Part shown: positions 1 to 35,111 of the stretch, piece by piece
Position numbering within the stretch: the first letter of the stretch is position 1
Layout of the letters: every line of letters begins with the position of its first letter
From: Phylloscopus collybita
Taxonomy: Eukaryota > Chordata > Aves > Passeriformes > Phylloscopidae
Assembly: GCA_027886175.1 (NCBI GenBank)
Contig: JAJNNQ010000009.1
Coordinates: 25,533,501-25,597,500, forward strand
Length of the DNA: 64,000 nucleotides
Direction of reading: 5' to 3'
Notes under the pieces: generated by a model
Told to the model about the DNA's origin: nothing
The model's input: the letters and a program-made list of their open reading frames with translations, nothing else
The model's database searches: none
Position numbers and translations under genes: made by a program

Positions 1-56
1 CAAATACTGTCCTATCACTTATGTAAATACAGAGAAAATGGGACCAGGCTTGGTGT

Positions 57-210
57 GTTGTTGTTGGGTGGTTTTTTTGTTGTTGTTGCTTTTTTGTTGG
101 TTTTTTATTTTGTTTTGTTTTGTTTGTTTGGGGGGGTTTTGGTTTGTGGTTTGGTTTTTTTTTTGTTTTGGTTTCGTTGTTTTTTTGTTTGTTTGTTTTA
201 TTTTGTCAAT
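57..210. repeat. T/G-rich low-complexity tract
   Basis: Runs of T interrupted by G (TTG, TTTTG, TTTG units). On the - strand this reads as an A-rich, C-interrupted tail directly after the GC-rich segment 245-400, so it could be the decayed poly(A) tail of a retroposed sequence in - orientation. Confidence 0.85.
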
Positions 211-244
211 CAGGTGAAATTAAAAATGCAGGAATTTTGAATTT

Positions 245-400
245 GGAGTTGTCCGGAGAGGCAGCCGAGGCTGCCCGGCGGGAGCGCAGCGCGGCCCCGG
301 CCGGCGCTCGGTCATGTGGATCAACACTGCCATCCTGTGGCCGTCCGCGCCAACTGCAGGCGCCGGGCCGCTGCACGGGAATCCGCCCAGCAGCCTCCGG
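245..400. other. Small isolated GC/CpG-rich island
   Basis: A dense block of CpG and GC runs in otherwise AT-rich DNA. It includes a 7-bp near-perfect palindrome at 260-275 (GGCAGCC, 2-nt spacer, GGCTGCC) and a CTCF-like 14-mer at 327-340 on the - strand (12 of 14 positions match the core consensus). It could be an alternative promoter or first exon, or a retrocopy with its tail at 57-210. No protein family was recognised in either strand. Confidence 0.5.
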
Positions 401-3400
401 TGCCCCGGAGATGGGCTGGTTTTCTGCCTTGAAAGAGGTCCTAGGTTGATTCCCAGCAGTGTGAAAATAACCTACACCCTTGGCTCTTCTCGGTCCCCTT
501 CCGCTCTTTAGGTCACGTAGACCACTCACCTAGGAATATCATAACTTTCTAAACATATATTTCCATTGAGTTTCTGAACACTGATTTTACCTTGTCTTTT
601 GTGGCACAGTCAATGAAACTTTTCTTTATAGGAAGCCAGTGCTTGGCAGTTAGTGTTTAAAAAATTGATTCCTGACGTTCTTCAGAATTATTTTTCTGGT
701 TTTGTTTGCTTGTTTGTTGTTTGTTTTTGTTTTTAACCACTAAAGCGCACAAGAGAGATACCAGCATTTCAGTCAGAACCTTTCAAAATCTATGTAAATT
801 CAATGACTGATCATGCCTGGGAAACACCTGCAAAGAGTTTGGCAAATCCCCCAGAGCATTACCTAGCTTTTACTATACACACCCACGTTTCTATTTCCGC
901 TAGCAATGTCCTAAGTATGCCAGAAATTAAGGTTTGCTCAAACTCACATTGTATGTGTCATGTAAAAACAGGGTTTCAGCTTACATAAACCTACTGGCCT
1001 CAGCAAGGCTACACCAAGTTATGGATTGATAAACCAGTGTTAGGAACTGAACCTGATGCATTTATCCAGGGCTGAGATTTGGATAGTTGGGGACAAAGTT
1101 AACCGGTCTGCCATAAGGAGGGTAAAGGAGTTAAAAAGTGCATACAGAGGTTTATATGATTGTAAATAAAGAAAACCAGGATGGGTGTTGTGGGAATGAG
1201 TAAATTCTCTTGCCCATAAGTGTGTAATGGTGCCTGTGTTAAACCTTGAGTCCGGCATGGATGTGTGAGGATATGCTGGTGATGGCACTAGCTTTCTTAA
1301 GTCAGATGCCTGGTGTGACTAAATTCAGTTCAAATAGGTTTTGAATACGAATGATGGTGAATCCTTAGTACATTATTCTATCTTTCACAGTGAAGAAGTG
1401 TTGCTCTGGGTCTTGATGAGATTAACGGGTCGTTGAGGAAAGATCAAAGCTCCCAGTTGTGAAAGAAGAGCCAGATGGAGAAAGCAAATTTAGTTAAGTC
1501 CTTGTGTTTTGAAACTGCAGTGCTACATTGAGACACTTACTGATTTCAGTGTCAGCCCAACCAAGACAGCAAGTTCAAAGTAGAGCTTTGGAAATGCCAT
1601 CAGCTCTATTTACATCATTGGGCTTCAGACCTCACTTAAACACACTGCTCTGCAGTAAGTCCACTTCAGCAGAGCTTCTGGCATGCAAGACATGAGCTAG
1701 CTTTGTTTTTTCTCCTCCTGTGCTGCATCACTTGCACTGAATAGTCTGGCAAAACAACACAAGAGGGAGAGAGAGCTGCCTTTTCAGTCAGAAAAAGGAG
1801 CGAACTTGGCAGAAGTGGGGTAACATTGTCTTGTGGATCTTGGGAGATTAGGAGTCAGATCAATAAAGCAGACCATGGTAAGTCTTAAAAGAGTTCCAGA
1901 GGGTTACTTTATCAGATAAAAAATGCAGGATATAAATGTGATAAAAATGAATAAGGAGGTTGAAACTGAGGGAACTGTTTGATATCCAAGAGTCTGTTAT
2001 TGATGGGAGACAGATACATAAACACATGGCAATTATTGCTAATTGAAGAATCAGACAAGATGCCTTGTCTCTGCTGGAACACTGTTAGCTGAATTTTTGA
2101 AGGTGTTTGTACATGTTTTTGAGGCAGGTAGTCTTCTAATCCTGCTTTGGAGACCTTAATGTTTGAGTATAAAATTCTTTTGCTCTGCAAAGGGGTGCTG
2201 TCTGCTTCACCCATTGCAGGAGGAAAGCAGGACTAGATCAGAAACACTCCTTGGCATGCTGTAAGCATTTAGCTCCCATATGGCACCATTACAGTTGCAA
2301 TAACTAGACGCACCTACGTGCTTTCATATCTCAGCATCAGGAACTGAATACCAGAGGCTGAATAGAAACTCTCCAGGACCTTTGAAAAGTAGTCCCTGTC
2401 TTGGCACATCATCCTTTATTTTACTCCTTGGTCAGTGTTTCAAATTAGGGGCTCTTCTGTGCAGTGTTTTTTAAATATATATTGGATTTAGGCCAAATCC
2501 AGTTGCTATTAGAAGTCACCAACAAAACATCTGTTGATTTCAATGGGAGCAGGGATTGTAGGATCTTCTCCTTTAGAAATGACCTAGCATGCTGCTTGGG
2601 GGTTTTGTGTAGAAATGTCATTACATGGCACAAAAATTACATAGATGGTGATTGCTATTGTTGCCTCTGTAAGACAGATACTTTAGGATTATATGTTTGC
2701 AAGCTGAAATAATTGCATGTGATCTACGACTCTCTGCACTGTTGGGGAGAATAGATGCTCTATGAATGGCAGTGCTGGCCTGCAGTCTGTCATGGATTTA
2801 TTTCATTCGAAAATTTCAGCATGTGTTTTAAATAGCTTGTCTCTCAATCAAGGGAATTCTTGCTAAATAAGCAATAAGCACTATTGTATTACATTGTATT
2901 CTGTAAGCTATATATACACATATGTACGATGGCAAAACAAAAATATCACTCAGGGTTGTACTATTCATAATAAGAGTAGCTTTAGAATGTACTTTTTCTC
3001 CCATAAAAGCTTGCAGCTGAAAGGTCAGAACTTACTGCAGGAAGATGTTAGATCCTCATTGATGCTGGTGAGGGTGCTGCCTCTGTGCAGGGGTGTTTCT
3101 GTGAGCTCTGTCCCAGAGCCTACAGTGGGGAGCAGAGCTGCTTGCAGGCTGTTGGAAAGGACTTGGCTCCTTACACTGCTGGTGGAGAGAAGGGGTCATG
3201 GTGTGTGATCCGCCTGTGATCAGTCTGTGGCCACACGCACCTTGTGGCAGTAAGTGGCATGAGTGTCACTTGGCTGTGGCTGTGAATTGGGGTCCCCGGG
3301 CCATTCCCCTTTGTGGCACTGCGTGGAGCGATGGGAAGCTGCCCTTGGGTGCTGCACAAGAGGGCTCCTCCTAAGCCTTATACAGTTGTCAGTCCATTAA

Positions 3401-3446
3401 CTCTCTCTCTCTTTCCTTCTCCTTTCTGTTTCAGTCGTTGGTAGCT

Positions 3447-27517
<24,071 letters not shown>

Positions 27518-27589
27518 CCCTACAGATATCTGACAGCTCTGCACACAGGGAAGCTTCCCCTGTTGTCTACAGACTTCTGCTCAACCGAG

Positions 27590-27598
27590 AAAACCACT
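27590..27598 (+). promoter_or_regulatory. Candidate miR-140-5p target site 1
   Basis: AAAACCACT is complementary to miR-140-5p positions 2-10. The same string sits at the matching place in the mammalian 3' UTR as I recall it. Confidence 0.5.
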
Positions 27599-27885
27599 TT
27601 ATTGCAACGACAAGGATGTGAAGAGGAGGTGGATTTGTAGAAAGGAACACCCAGAAATGGGCAGAGGAATCAGCCGGAGTATAAATGAGAGAGACATGTT
27701 GAAGATGGATTTTTTTACTGTTGCCTCTTGCAGTACTTCAGTAGCATCTCAGTGTTGTTTGCCATTCCAACTGGTAGGAGGATGAAAGGAAAGGCCACAA
27801 ACAGACCAGGATTGTGTTTCAAGGGCATTCATATGACTTTGATGGATGAATTTTCCACTGCAGCAATACTTCACCATTGTAATTA

Positions 27886-27893
27886 TGTAAATA
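27886..27893 (+). promoter_or_regulatory. Candidate Pumilio response element
   Basis: TGTAAATA fits the UGUANAUA consensus and lies in a 3' UTR segment that appears conserved with mammals. Confidence 0.45.
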
Positions 27894-28036
27894 ACTGTCT
27901 ACTCAAGGATCTTTTGAGGAGCACATTGAACATACGCCATGGATTTTAGAAGAGGTCATTCATGAATTTTGTGTATTCCTCCCTCAATCTTAATGTCAGC
28001 TGCTGTTGAACTATCATGTGAATTGAAGAACATGCA

Positions 28037-28045
28037 AAAACCACT
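28037..28045 (+). promoter_or_regulatory. Candidate miR-140-5p target site 2
   Basis: A second exact AAAACCACT, 447 nt downstream of the first. The equivalent mammalian position, as I recall it, differs by one base, so this site may be lineage-specific. Confidence 0.4.
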
Positions 28046-28129
28046 TTTGGACCAAAAAGGTCTAAAACCACCAGGGACTGACCGGTACTATAAAACGTTA
28101 CTTTCTACCATTAATGCAAGTAAAGGGGA

Positions 28130-28159
28130 ATAATAATGATAATAATAATGATAATGATA
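28130..28159. repeat. TAA/TGA trinucleotide microsatellite in 3' UTR
   Basis: About ten units of ATA/ATG type (AATAATGATAATAATAATG pattern). Confidence 0.85.
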
Positions 28160-28371
28160 CTTAAAAGTCAGTCTATAATAGGTGTTAGAACCTAGTAAGT
28201 CTTTATTAACTATAGAAGGTAGCTGTTCTCAAGATAATACTACTACTGTTTTCAGTAACACTAAATGTATATTTTACAATCCATTGTCCTTCAGTAAAAG
28301 CACAGTATCAAAACACTTTTTAAGTGCAGGGAAGAAATTTCTAGCCCAAAAATTTTTATGAAACAATTCCT

Positions 28372-28373
<2 letters not shown>

Positions 28374-28414
<41 letters not shown>
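28374..28414. repeat. 41-base poly(T) run in the 3' UTR
   Basis: Forty-one uninterrupted T inside the inferred mature mRNA. It may be an expanded ancestral U-tract or the poly(A) tail of a - strand retroposon. Its exact length is uncertain, as for any assembled homopolymer. Confidence 0.9.
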
Positions 28415-28417
<3 letters not shown>

Positions 28418-30423
28418 CTACACAGAATGGTAATTGTCCTGGTTAGCTAAAACTACTTTACCATGGAGAAAAAAAATTAGGATTTTTTTTCTTTCACGAG
28501 CTGAGTGGCTTTTCTAATCAGATATACTAGAAGCAATTTGTTTTCCTCTGATTAAGTGAGGTTCTAAAAATTCAAATAAAAAAAAAATAAAATTATGCCA
28601 GATTTCCAAGATGCTGGAGAATGGAAGATCATGATAAACCACCAGCAATACCACATTGTGTTTCATGGGTACTCAAAAGAAATCTTATCCTCAGGTTAGC
28701 TGTGAAGAATTGATTTGATATTTGAATTGTTCAAGGAATAAAGACATTTCTCCTAGTCTGAAATGTGGGTTCAAATAAGCAGAAATAAATATGCAGAAAA
28801 CATTGTCCTAGTTTTCAAATTTAAACAGGAGCAGAAAATTCCGCTATCTTTGCAGATGGTAACTACAAAAGGGAAATGCATCTAGGAGTGTTTTTGGGAA
28901 GCAGGTGCATGAAAATGAACCTGCTCTCAGCCTGCAATTGCTGGTTTTTGACACCACTTACATGAACAAAATATTACGATTACTGCTATCACTGTACAAT
29001 GTGTTTTTGAGATATGATGCTTTGGAAGACTTACATGTGAAAAAAAGTACATCACTGCCAAGGGCCCCATCCTTTCTGGTACTCAACTTTCAAACTTTAC
29101 CTTAATTCAGTGCAATGAGCACCCCCTAGGATATGCCCAGCCTCTGTTACGACATAACCAATGCAAATGCAGTGCAAACTCATTCCTGTGTTGCAGTATT
29201 TTCCTAGGAAGTGTGAAAGAGTGACTGACAGAGCATGCTGCCACGTCAAACTGCAGTTTGCCTTCAAACGGCCCTAGAAAACGCTTCATAAGTCCCCTTG
29301 ACTTCACTTGTGGACAGTTACAGATCAAATAAAAGCAAATGCAATATGGGCAGTGTTATAGGGTGGGACACTGCACAGGCAAGGAATTCTGGGTCTGGAT
29401 TTCAAGCTGTCACCTTGCTGAGAGCATGCACAAGATCACAGCAAATGTGAAAACAACCCCCCACATTTTCAACCCCGATGGAAGCTGACAATCATAAGGA
29501 ATGGTGAATGATGGTGCATTCTCTACTTTTTGCATTCGACAGATCAAGAAGTGTCTTCCTGGGACCATGCTTTTGTCAAACATGTCATTGAGCTCTGTAT
29601 GGGGACAACTGTGAAACAAAGACTCTTGGTATAGCCAGGACAGATGAGATGGTGTGAAATCTCCCTCCAGTTATGAACTATGAATTGAGGAAACACAAAT
29701 TGCCTATGGATATCCCAGATATCTGAATGGCCACTTGAGATGACATGTGCCTTAATTTGCATGTGTAGTCTTTACAACTACATTTCCAAATTAGGCAAGC
29801 AATTTCACCTGCATTTTTGCACATGGCCTAGTGTTCTTCAGGGTTTGAAAATCAGCCCCAGAATGTTTTATTATATCAGTTACTGGAATCTAAGGATATT
29901 TTCATGCAGATTTGCCTTCTCCTCACCAGCCTCATTCTGTATCTCACAGTGCATCTCAGGCTAGACTCAAACAGTGAACCAGAGCTGGCTCACTTTCTGG
30001 TACACAGTAATGTTAATTCTACATCTTGTCATGAGTATTGTGCAGATCAATTGCATCTGTGGCAGGGGTCTAGCCAAACCCAGCTCACCACAGGCTTGGA
30101 ATCATACAAGCTGGCCTGGAAACTGGAATGAAAAGGAGAAGAAGAGAGAAGATTTACTTGAGAGGGAGAAGTGTGAGAAGATGAATTGTTTAGTTTCACA
30201 ATATTATCAGTATTACAGACTTTTTTTTTTTTAATGGCTTACTTTTTGAGAAGCCACTGGAAAAGATATTCCCAAACCTTTTGCTACAGTAATTGTATAA
30301 CGACAATCAGTGTTATCCTATGAAATGCAGCTTTTGATTTGGAATGGCCAACCAATTCCTTACAGCGTGGTCTGCAACTTGTACAAAATGGTCCTATTAC
30401 ATGATGAAGGACGTGAGATATGA

Positions 30424-30449
30424 TGATGTTATACATCAATATGTATATA
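30424..30449 (+). promoter_or_regulatory. Short hairpin plus Pumilio-type element in distal 3' UTR
   Basis: TGATGT-TAT-ACATCA (30424-30438) is a perfect 6-bp inverted repeat. TGTATATA (30442-30449), which fits UGUANAUA, follows directly. Both lie in the part of the 3' UTR that looks nearly unchanged from mammals. Confidence 0.5.
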
Positions 30450-30595
30450 AGTATTTTTATATAGACTTCTAGAATACTGCCAAAACATTTATGACAGCTA
30501 TATCACTGCCTTTGTTTATATGTTTTTTACTGTGATATATTCCACAGGCACGTTAACTGTTGCACTTTGAATGTCCAAAAGCTATATTTTAGAAT

Positions 30596-30601
30596 AATAA
30601 A
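30596..30601 (+). terminator. PDGFRA: Polyadenylation signal, penultimate
   Basis: AATAAA in a conserved block that reads almost the same in the mammalian 3' UTR. Confidence 0.6.
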
Positions 30602-30744
30602 AAAGGAAGTGTTTCCAAAATGATGGCTGTTGTGAAATGTTTGAAGAAGAGCAAAGTGATGGTAGGCACAAAATGTATTTCAAAAATGCCCCTGTTGATA
30701 TTTTGTCTTTGAAAAAATCTTGTAAATTAAGATCTCTATATTTC

Positions 30745-30750
30745 AATAAA
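30745..30750 (+). terminator. PDGFRA: Distal polyadenylation signal of PDGFRA
   Basis: AATAAA in the context TTTCAATAAATGATATATAA, which is also how I recall the mammalian transcript ending. Cleavage is expected about 15-25 nt downstream, near 30765-30775. Confidence 0.85.
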
Positions 30751-30770
30751 TGATATATAATTTAAGGATA

Positions 30771-33700
30771 TGTGAGGGGTCTATACTCACTTATTGAAAG
30801 ATGGTTATAAAGAATTAGTCTTGCTCAGGGATTTTTCCTCTCAAGAAGTCTCTGAGTTCTCTACAAAGCCATCAGGCAGTAATGACAAGCATGTCTCCGA
30901 GCCCTTCCAGTGGGCATAGTGAGAAGTGCTGGCAGCAAGTGACCAGGATACCAAGTGACATCTGTGGGGAGTCATATTATCTCCCAAAACACAGCAGGTA
31001 TGGCACTGCAGCACTGGGTGGGTGAGTGGGTGGGCGCTGGGCTCCCTGCACAAGATAAAACCCTTGGCCTTGGCACCTTGTGTGCTGGGGGGTTGATGCC
31101 TGCTGGTCTGCACACACTCGGGAAAGGCCCCTGGCAAAAGGGGTTTTTGAACTTGTGCTGAACTCCCCTCCTTTGTGAATCAAACCAGATTTTTAGTATA
31201 GTTCTGTGTTCCCACAGTAATCAAATTTACAGTGTAGGTAACTGAATGTGAATTTGAGAAGATTTGCAGGATTTCCACCTGAAATCAGAGTTAAACTTGA
31301 CAGCTGCACTTCCTGCACAAAAGCCTGTCTTGGTTTTCCAGTGGGAGCCAGGCAAGGCTGGCTGTGGGAATGCCATGTGGATGGGTAAGTTAGCAACCTT
31401 CTGTCCTTGGGGTGGTCACTGTTCTTGCTGAGAAATTGCTGGGAGATGAACTCTCCATCTAACATCTCCCCCTCCTCATTCAAATGGGGTGCAGCATCCT
31501 GGGCCCTTGTCTTAGATAAGAGTTACAGTAGGTTGTCTCTCCTTTGTGTGCCCTTGCTGAAAGGAGTCTTTATCCCGTAACACTGCACAGACACACACCA
31601 CTTCCTGTCAACACGGGGACAGGAAGGAGTCCTGGAAGTGCTTGTGCCCTTACATCCTGCTCAGCTGTGCACCTGCTCTTCTGGAGGCTCAGCAGCTGTG
31701 TGAGACATAAGGACGAATGGACTCGTTATTTCTGCTGTGTGGGGTAAAGGGTGGGGGCTCTGAAATCTCTCTCTGTGCAAGAGCCTGGGTACAGAGCATT
31801 CTCCCAAGCACAAGGCATGGCTGTGTGTGCCTGTGAGCATATCTGTCCGTGCTGGGGAACATGGATAGTGAGTTTCTCACCTCTTGCTGATGTAAACCCA
31901 TTTTGGGCAAAATTCTTGCTCCACCAGGCTGGGGGTCCAACATGAGATCCACACATCATTGTGGTCCCTGTCTCAGGGCCTCAGCAAGTATTTGGCTGGA
32001 AATGTGCTGAGGGCATGCAATGGCACGTGGCAGAGGCAGTCTGCCCAGGAAAGAGGAGCTGTGAGAGAGCAGCACAGTGCCAGGAGCAGGGCAGGGCAGG
32101 CTTCTGGCCAGGAGGATAGGAAGAGAATGGCTTTAGGTTATGCAGGTTGAAAGATTTTTGGCTAAGCTTCTGTAGTGCTATAAGTGGTGCGAAAAGCAGC
32201 AGGTTCATGAGCCAGAAAGAAGTTATCCAGCCACCTTGAGATGCTCCCCATGGCTCTGGAAATCTGAGGCATGGTGCCTTTGCAACTGTCTCAGCAAGAT
32301 CGCTGTGTCCCATCAACTTATCCCCATTGTTAGAAGTTGTGTGGTATGGCATCTGTGTGTTGGCATGATCCTCAGGAAAAATGAAAAGGAAACAAAGAAA
32401 AGACTTTGTAGGCTCCAAAACAAAGAAGAGAGAAGGTCACCTCATGGATGTGAACTCGCTCATGAAACCAGCAGCTGAAGCAGAGTCCATACTCTGCCAC
32501 AGTCCCATCACTGCTGCCTACAGCAAGGTGAGCGGTTGGGTTCAGCGCTCATGGGCTTGTGCTCCTGACCCCATCTCTGTCCTGCACCCCTTGGCACAGC
32601 AGCTTGAATGAGACCAAAACAGAGTGGGTGGCAGAGGAGGCACCAGCCCCTTTCTCTGCTGGCATTGATGTTCAATGCCTTTCAAAGGGAAAACCTAACT
32701 TCCAACCCCAATTTATTCTCATCCAAACAACTGGAGGTAAGGATTAGAACCACCTCTAAAAATTCCAGCATTTCATTTCATTTGTTAATAAAAACCTCAC
32801 TGAAATAAAGACCCAAATTTCTCTTTTCCAAGTTGGCCACAAGATGGAAGCAACAGACAAAAATATGTGAAATTGTTTTTTTCTCAGCCTTTCTGTTTTT
32901 GCTTGCACAGCAACACAGATGTATTGCCATTGCAGAGGAAGAACAGCTGGAGCTCTTAAAGCAATACGAAGAACACACAGTGTCTATCAGCTCCAGCTGT
33001 TTTGTTTGGAAGAACTTTGAACCTATTGTGATAACTGTAGTTTTTTACAGGGTGAGACTGGCAACTGCCTTGCTATCCCTGATAGTGCTGGAGGGCACTC
33101 TGCCTTTTGCCTCAAAAAACTTACCTCTTGTGGAGAGAGAGGGATTTAAAATAAAATATGATTTGAAATGAGGCAAGAAGTGAGACCTTAGATAGCCTAA
33201 TATCACCTGAGACAGTGTCTGCTTCTCTGCATCCATTCTTTTGTTGCTTTAGTGTTGTGCTGGTGCTAGATGGGGAGCTAAAAGCAATGCTGAGCTGCAG
33301 GCCAGGTTCATGTGCCTTCATAAGACTCAAAAAAATAGTTGGGACCAGCCTAATGTTTGTACCAAAACCCTCAAAATGTAACCCCCAGAAGGCACAGGAG
33401 TTGGAGGTTAGCTCGAGTTTGCAAGCTATTCCCTGCAGCAATCTGATGTATCAGACTTTGCTGTATCCACCCTGCCATTAGCTCTGCTGCGTTCTGCCAG
33501 CAGGGGTATTGCCTGCTTCATCATTGCTCCATAAAAGTGATGCCAGCTTTGTAAGGAGGGGGATGTAATTCATTAGAACCTGATAAATCTGATAAAAATG
33601 AGAAGAAACACACCAGGTCCTCAAGCCCTTGAGGTAGGGCTTGGGTAGCTAAAACCTCAGTTGTGTTTTCCAGCTTTACTAATTGGCCTCATTAAAGCCA

Positions 33701-35070
33701 TCTTTCACATATTACTTCTGGGTGGCTGAGACAACAGCCCTTGTGTTGCCAGTAGAAGCATGTGCCAGCTGATACCCAAGTCTAAGGAAAGTCTATTTAT
33801 AGGCAGCTCTAAGCTTGGAATTGCAGCCACCTTAGACAAGGTAAGCCAAGCATGTGTGGGTTCCCAGAGACAGCTCTGCAAAAAAGTGGCTCCCGCCAGC
33901 AAGCATATATAGGTGTGATTGCATTTATACCAAGTGCATTTGTGATCTCATTGATTGAGTGCTTTTAAGGTAGAGTTCTACTTTTTTCACAATCTATTTG
34001 ATATTCAAAATGATGGGTGCTTTGGTAGGTAAAAATGCTGCTATACTGATGTGGGAATGATGCCAATGCTCTAAAGCTGATCTTCAATTATACAAAAAAA
34101 TAGAGTCTACTTCAGTTATTTAACCTGGCATGCTGTAAGATACAAACCAGAGGGTTTTCCCAAATTAATTCCCATTTGAACCAGAACCTGCCATCTGGAG
34201 AAAAAAAAGAAAAAAAAAAGAAAAAAAAAAGTAAAAAAAAAAAAAAGTAAAAAAAAAAAAAAAAAGGCTTTTCTCATCTCTGTGAATCCTTGTGCAAATA
34301 TCAGGTTTTGCAGCTGCTTACATATGAGACAAGTGTTATTAGTTCAACACTCTGGGCATGCACCAAACCAAGACTTATATTTTCACACTGTTTGCTCAGA
34401 GGAGCTCAGAAACCCCATCATTTCTAGTCTGATGGGCTGGATGAGCAGGGAGGTGGGATTTCATCAGCATATTTTAATTGTTTTTAGTGTAGTTCCTGCT
34501 GTCTGCCTGTGGCAGTTCTGGTTATGTGTGTGCAACACTCTGATGCACTGCATATGAAGAGGAAAGTGGAAGTGGACTGGCCTGAAGGGGAAAAGATGCC
34601 TGTAGGAAAGAACAATGGCATAACACTTCTATTCAGTAAAAACATGCAGGTGAATTTAGTTAAATGTGTTTTCCCACTCTGTCAGAAGACCTTCCCATTC
34701 TTCTTTGAGCTGTGTCTCCCTGTTGGTTGGCTCAGAGAGATTGCTCTGTGAAGAGCAGGAGGGACACCACTGCCAACCCTCCTGGGTCAGAGCTGCTTGC
34801 ACTTGGTTTTTATGTATGCAAATGCAGAAATGTATAGAGGACCCTCCACAGCATTTCCAGCTATAGTGCAATGTAGCAACATGAAGGCTTTGACACTGCC
34901 TTTGGTTGCAAGAACAGCGGACTGTCCGTGCTTCTCTTACTGTGGGCTGGTCAGGAGATGCTCTCTCTTGGCTATAAGGCTTGGCACAAGTAGTGAAACA
35001 ATGCTGGGGCATGACACAGACTGTTTTTTCTGCTGTCTTGCTAAGACTGCACCATTTGGTCAAAGGTGCA
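30771..35070. other. Intergenic DNA downstream of PDGFRA, first part
   Basis: About 4.3 kb without a supportable gene. Open frames up to 145 codons occur on both strands, overlap each other and show no recognised domain. Contains the A-rich tract at 34201-34265. In other vertebrates KIT lies downstream of PDGFRA; no KIT exon is seen in this window. Confidence 0.7.
34201..34265. repeat. A-rich tract with G and GT interruptions
   Basis: Sixty-five bases of A-runs of about 8 to 15 separated by G or GT. No retroposon body is recognised in the preceding sequence. Confidence 0.9.
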
Positions 35071-35111
35071 TTTGACTTGGCTCTTTTCTCCTTTGACTTG
35101 GCTCTTTTCTC
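35071..35111. repeat. 21-nt tandem repeat, two copies
   Basis: TTTGACTTGGCTCTTTTCTC occurs twice, identically, with one C between. It creates the repeated Lys/Arg-rich segment in a long - strand open frame. Confidence 0.95.

Larger units (their letters stand above)
1..3434 (+). other. PDGFRA: Sequence upstream of first coding exon, probably PDGFRA intron 1
   Basis: No coding exon is recognisable. In mammals a noncoding exon 1 lies far upstream of exon 2, so this is inferred to be intron 1, with exon 1 and the promoter outside the window. It contains a T/G-rich low-complexity tract (about 57-210), a small GC-rich island (about 245-400), another T/G-rich tract (about 690-737) and otherwise ordinary AT-rich DNA. 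The region ends in a pyrimidine-rich stretch and AG at 3433-3434. If exon 1 is in fact the GC-rich island, the gene would start here; nothing in the sequence proves that. Confidence 0.6.
27518..30770 (+). other. PDGFRA: PDGFRA 3' untranslated region
   Basis: About 3.25 kb from the stop to the distal poly(A) signal. Several segments match the mammalian PDGFRA 3' UTR as I remember it: near 27588-27610, 27870-27900, 28231-28260, 28975-29035 and especially 30376-30770. Within it are two miR-140-5p seed-type matches, two Pumilio-type octamers, a TAA/TGA microsatellite (28130-28159) and a 41-base T-run (28374-28414). Proximal AATAAA hexamers (28737, 29328) could give shorter isoforms. Confidence 0.9.

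Noticed and set aside
241..430. PDGFRA exon 1
   Set aside because: The sequence does not resemble the mammalian noncoding exon as I recall it, and no donor could be tied to the exon 2 acceptor; kept only as an unexplained island.
33501..33514. CTCF-like CCAGCAGGGGTATT
   Set aside because: Only about 10 of 14 positions match and the essential GGC step is lost.
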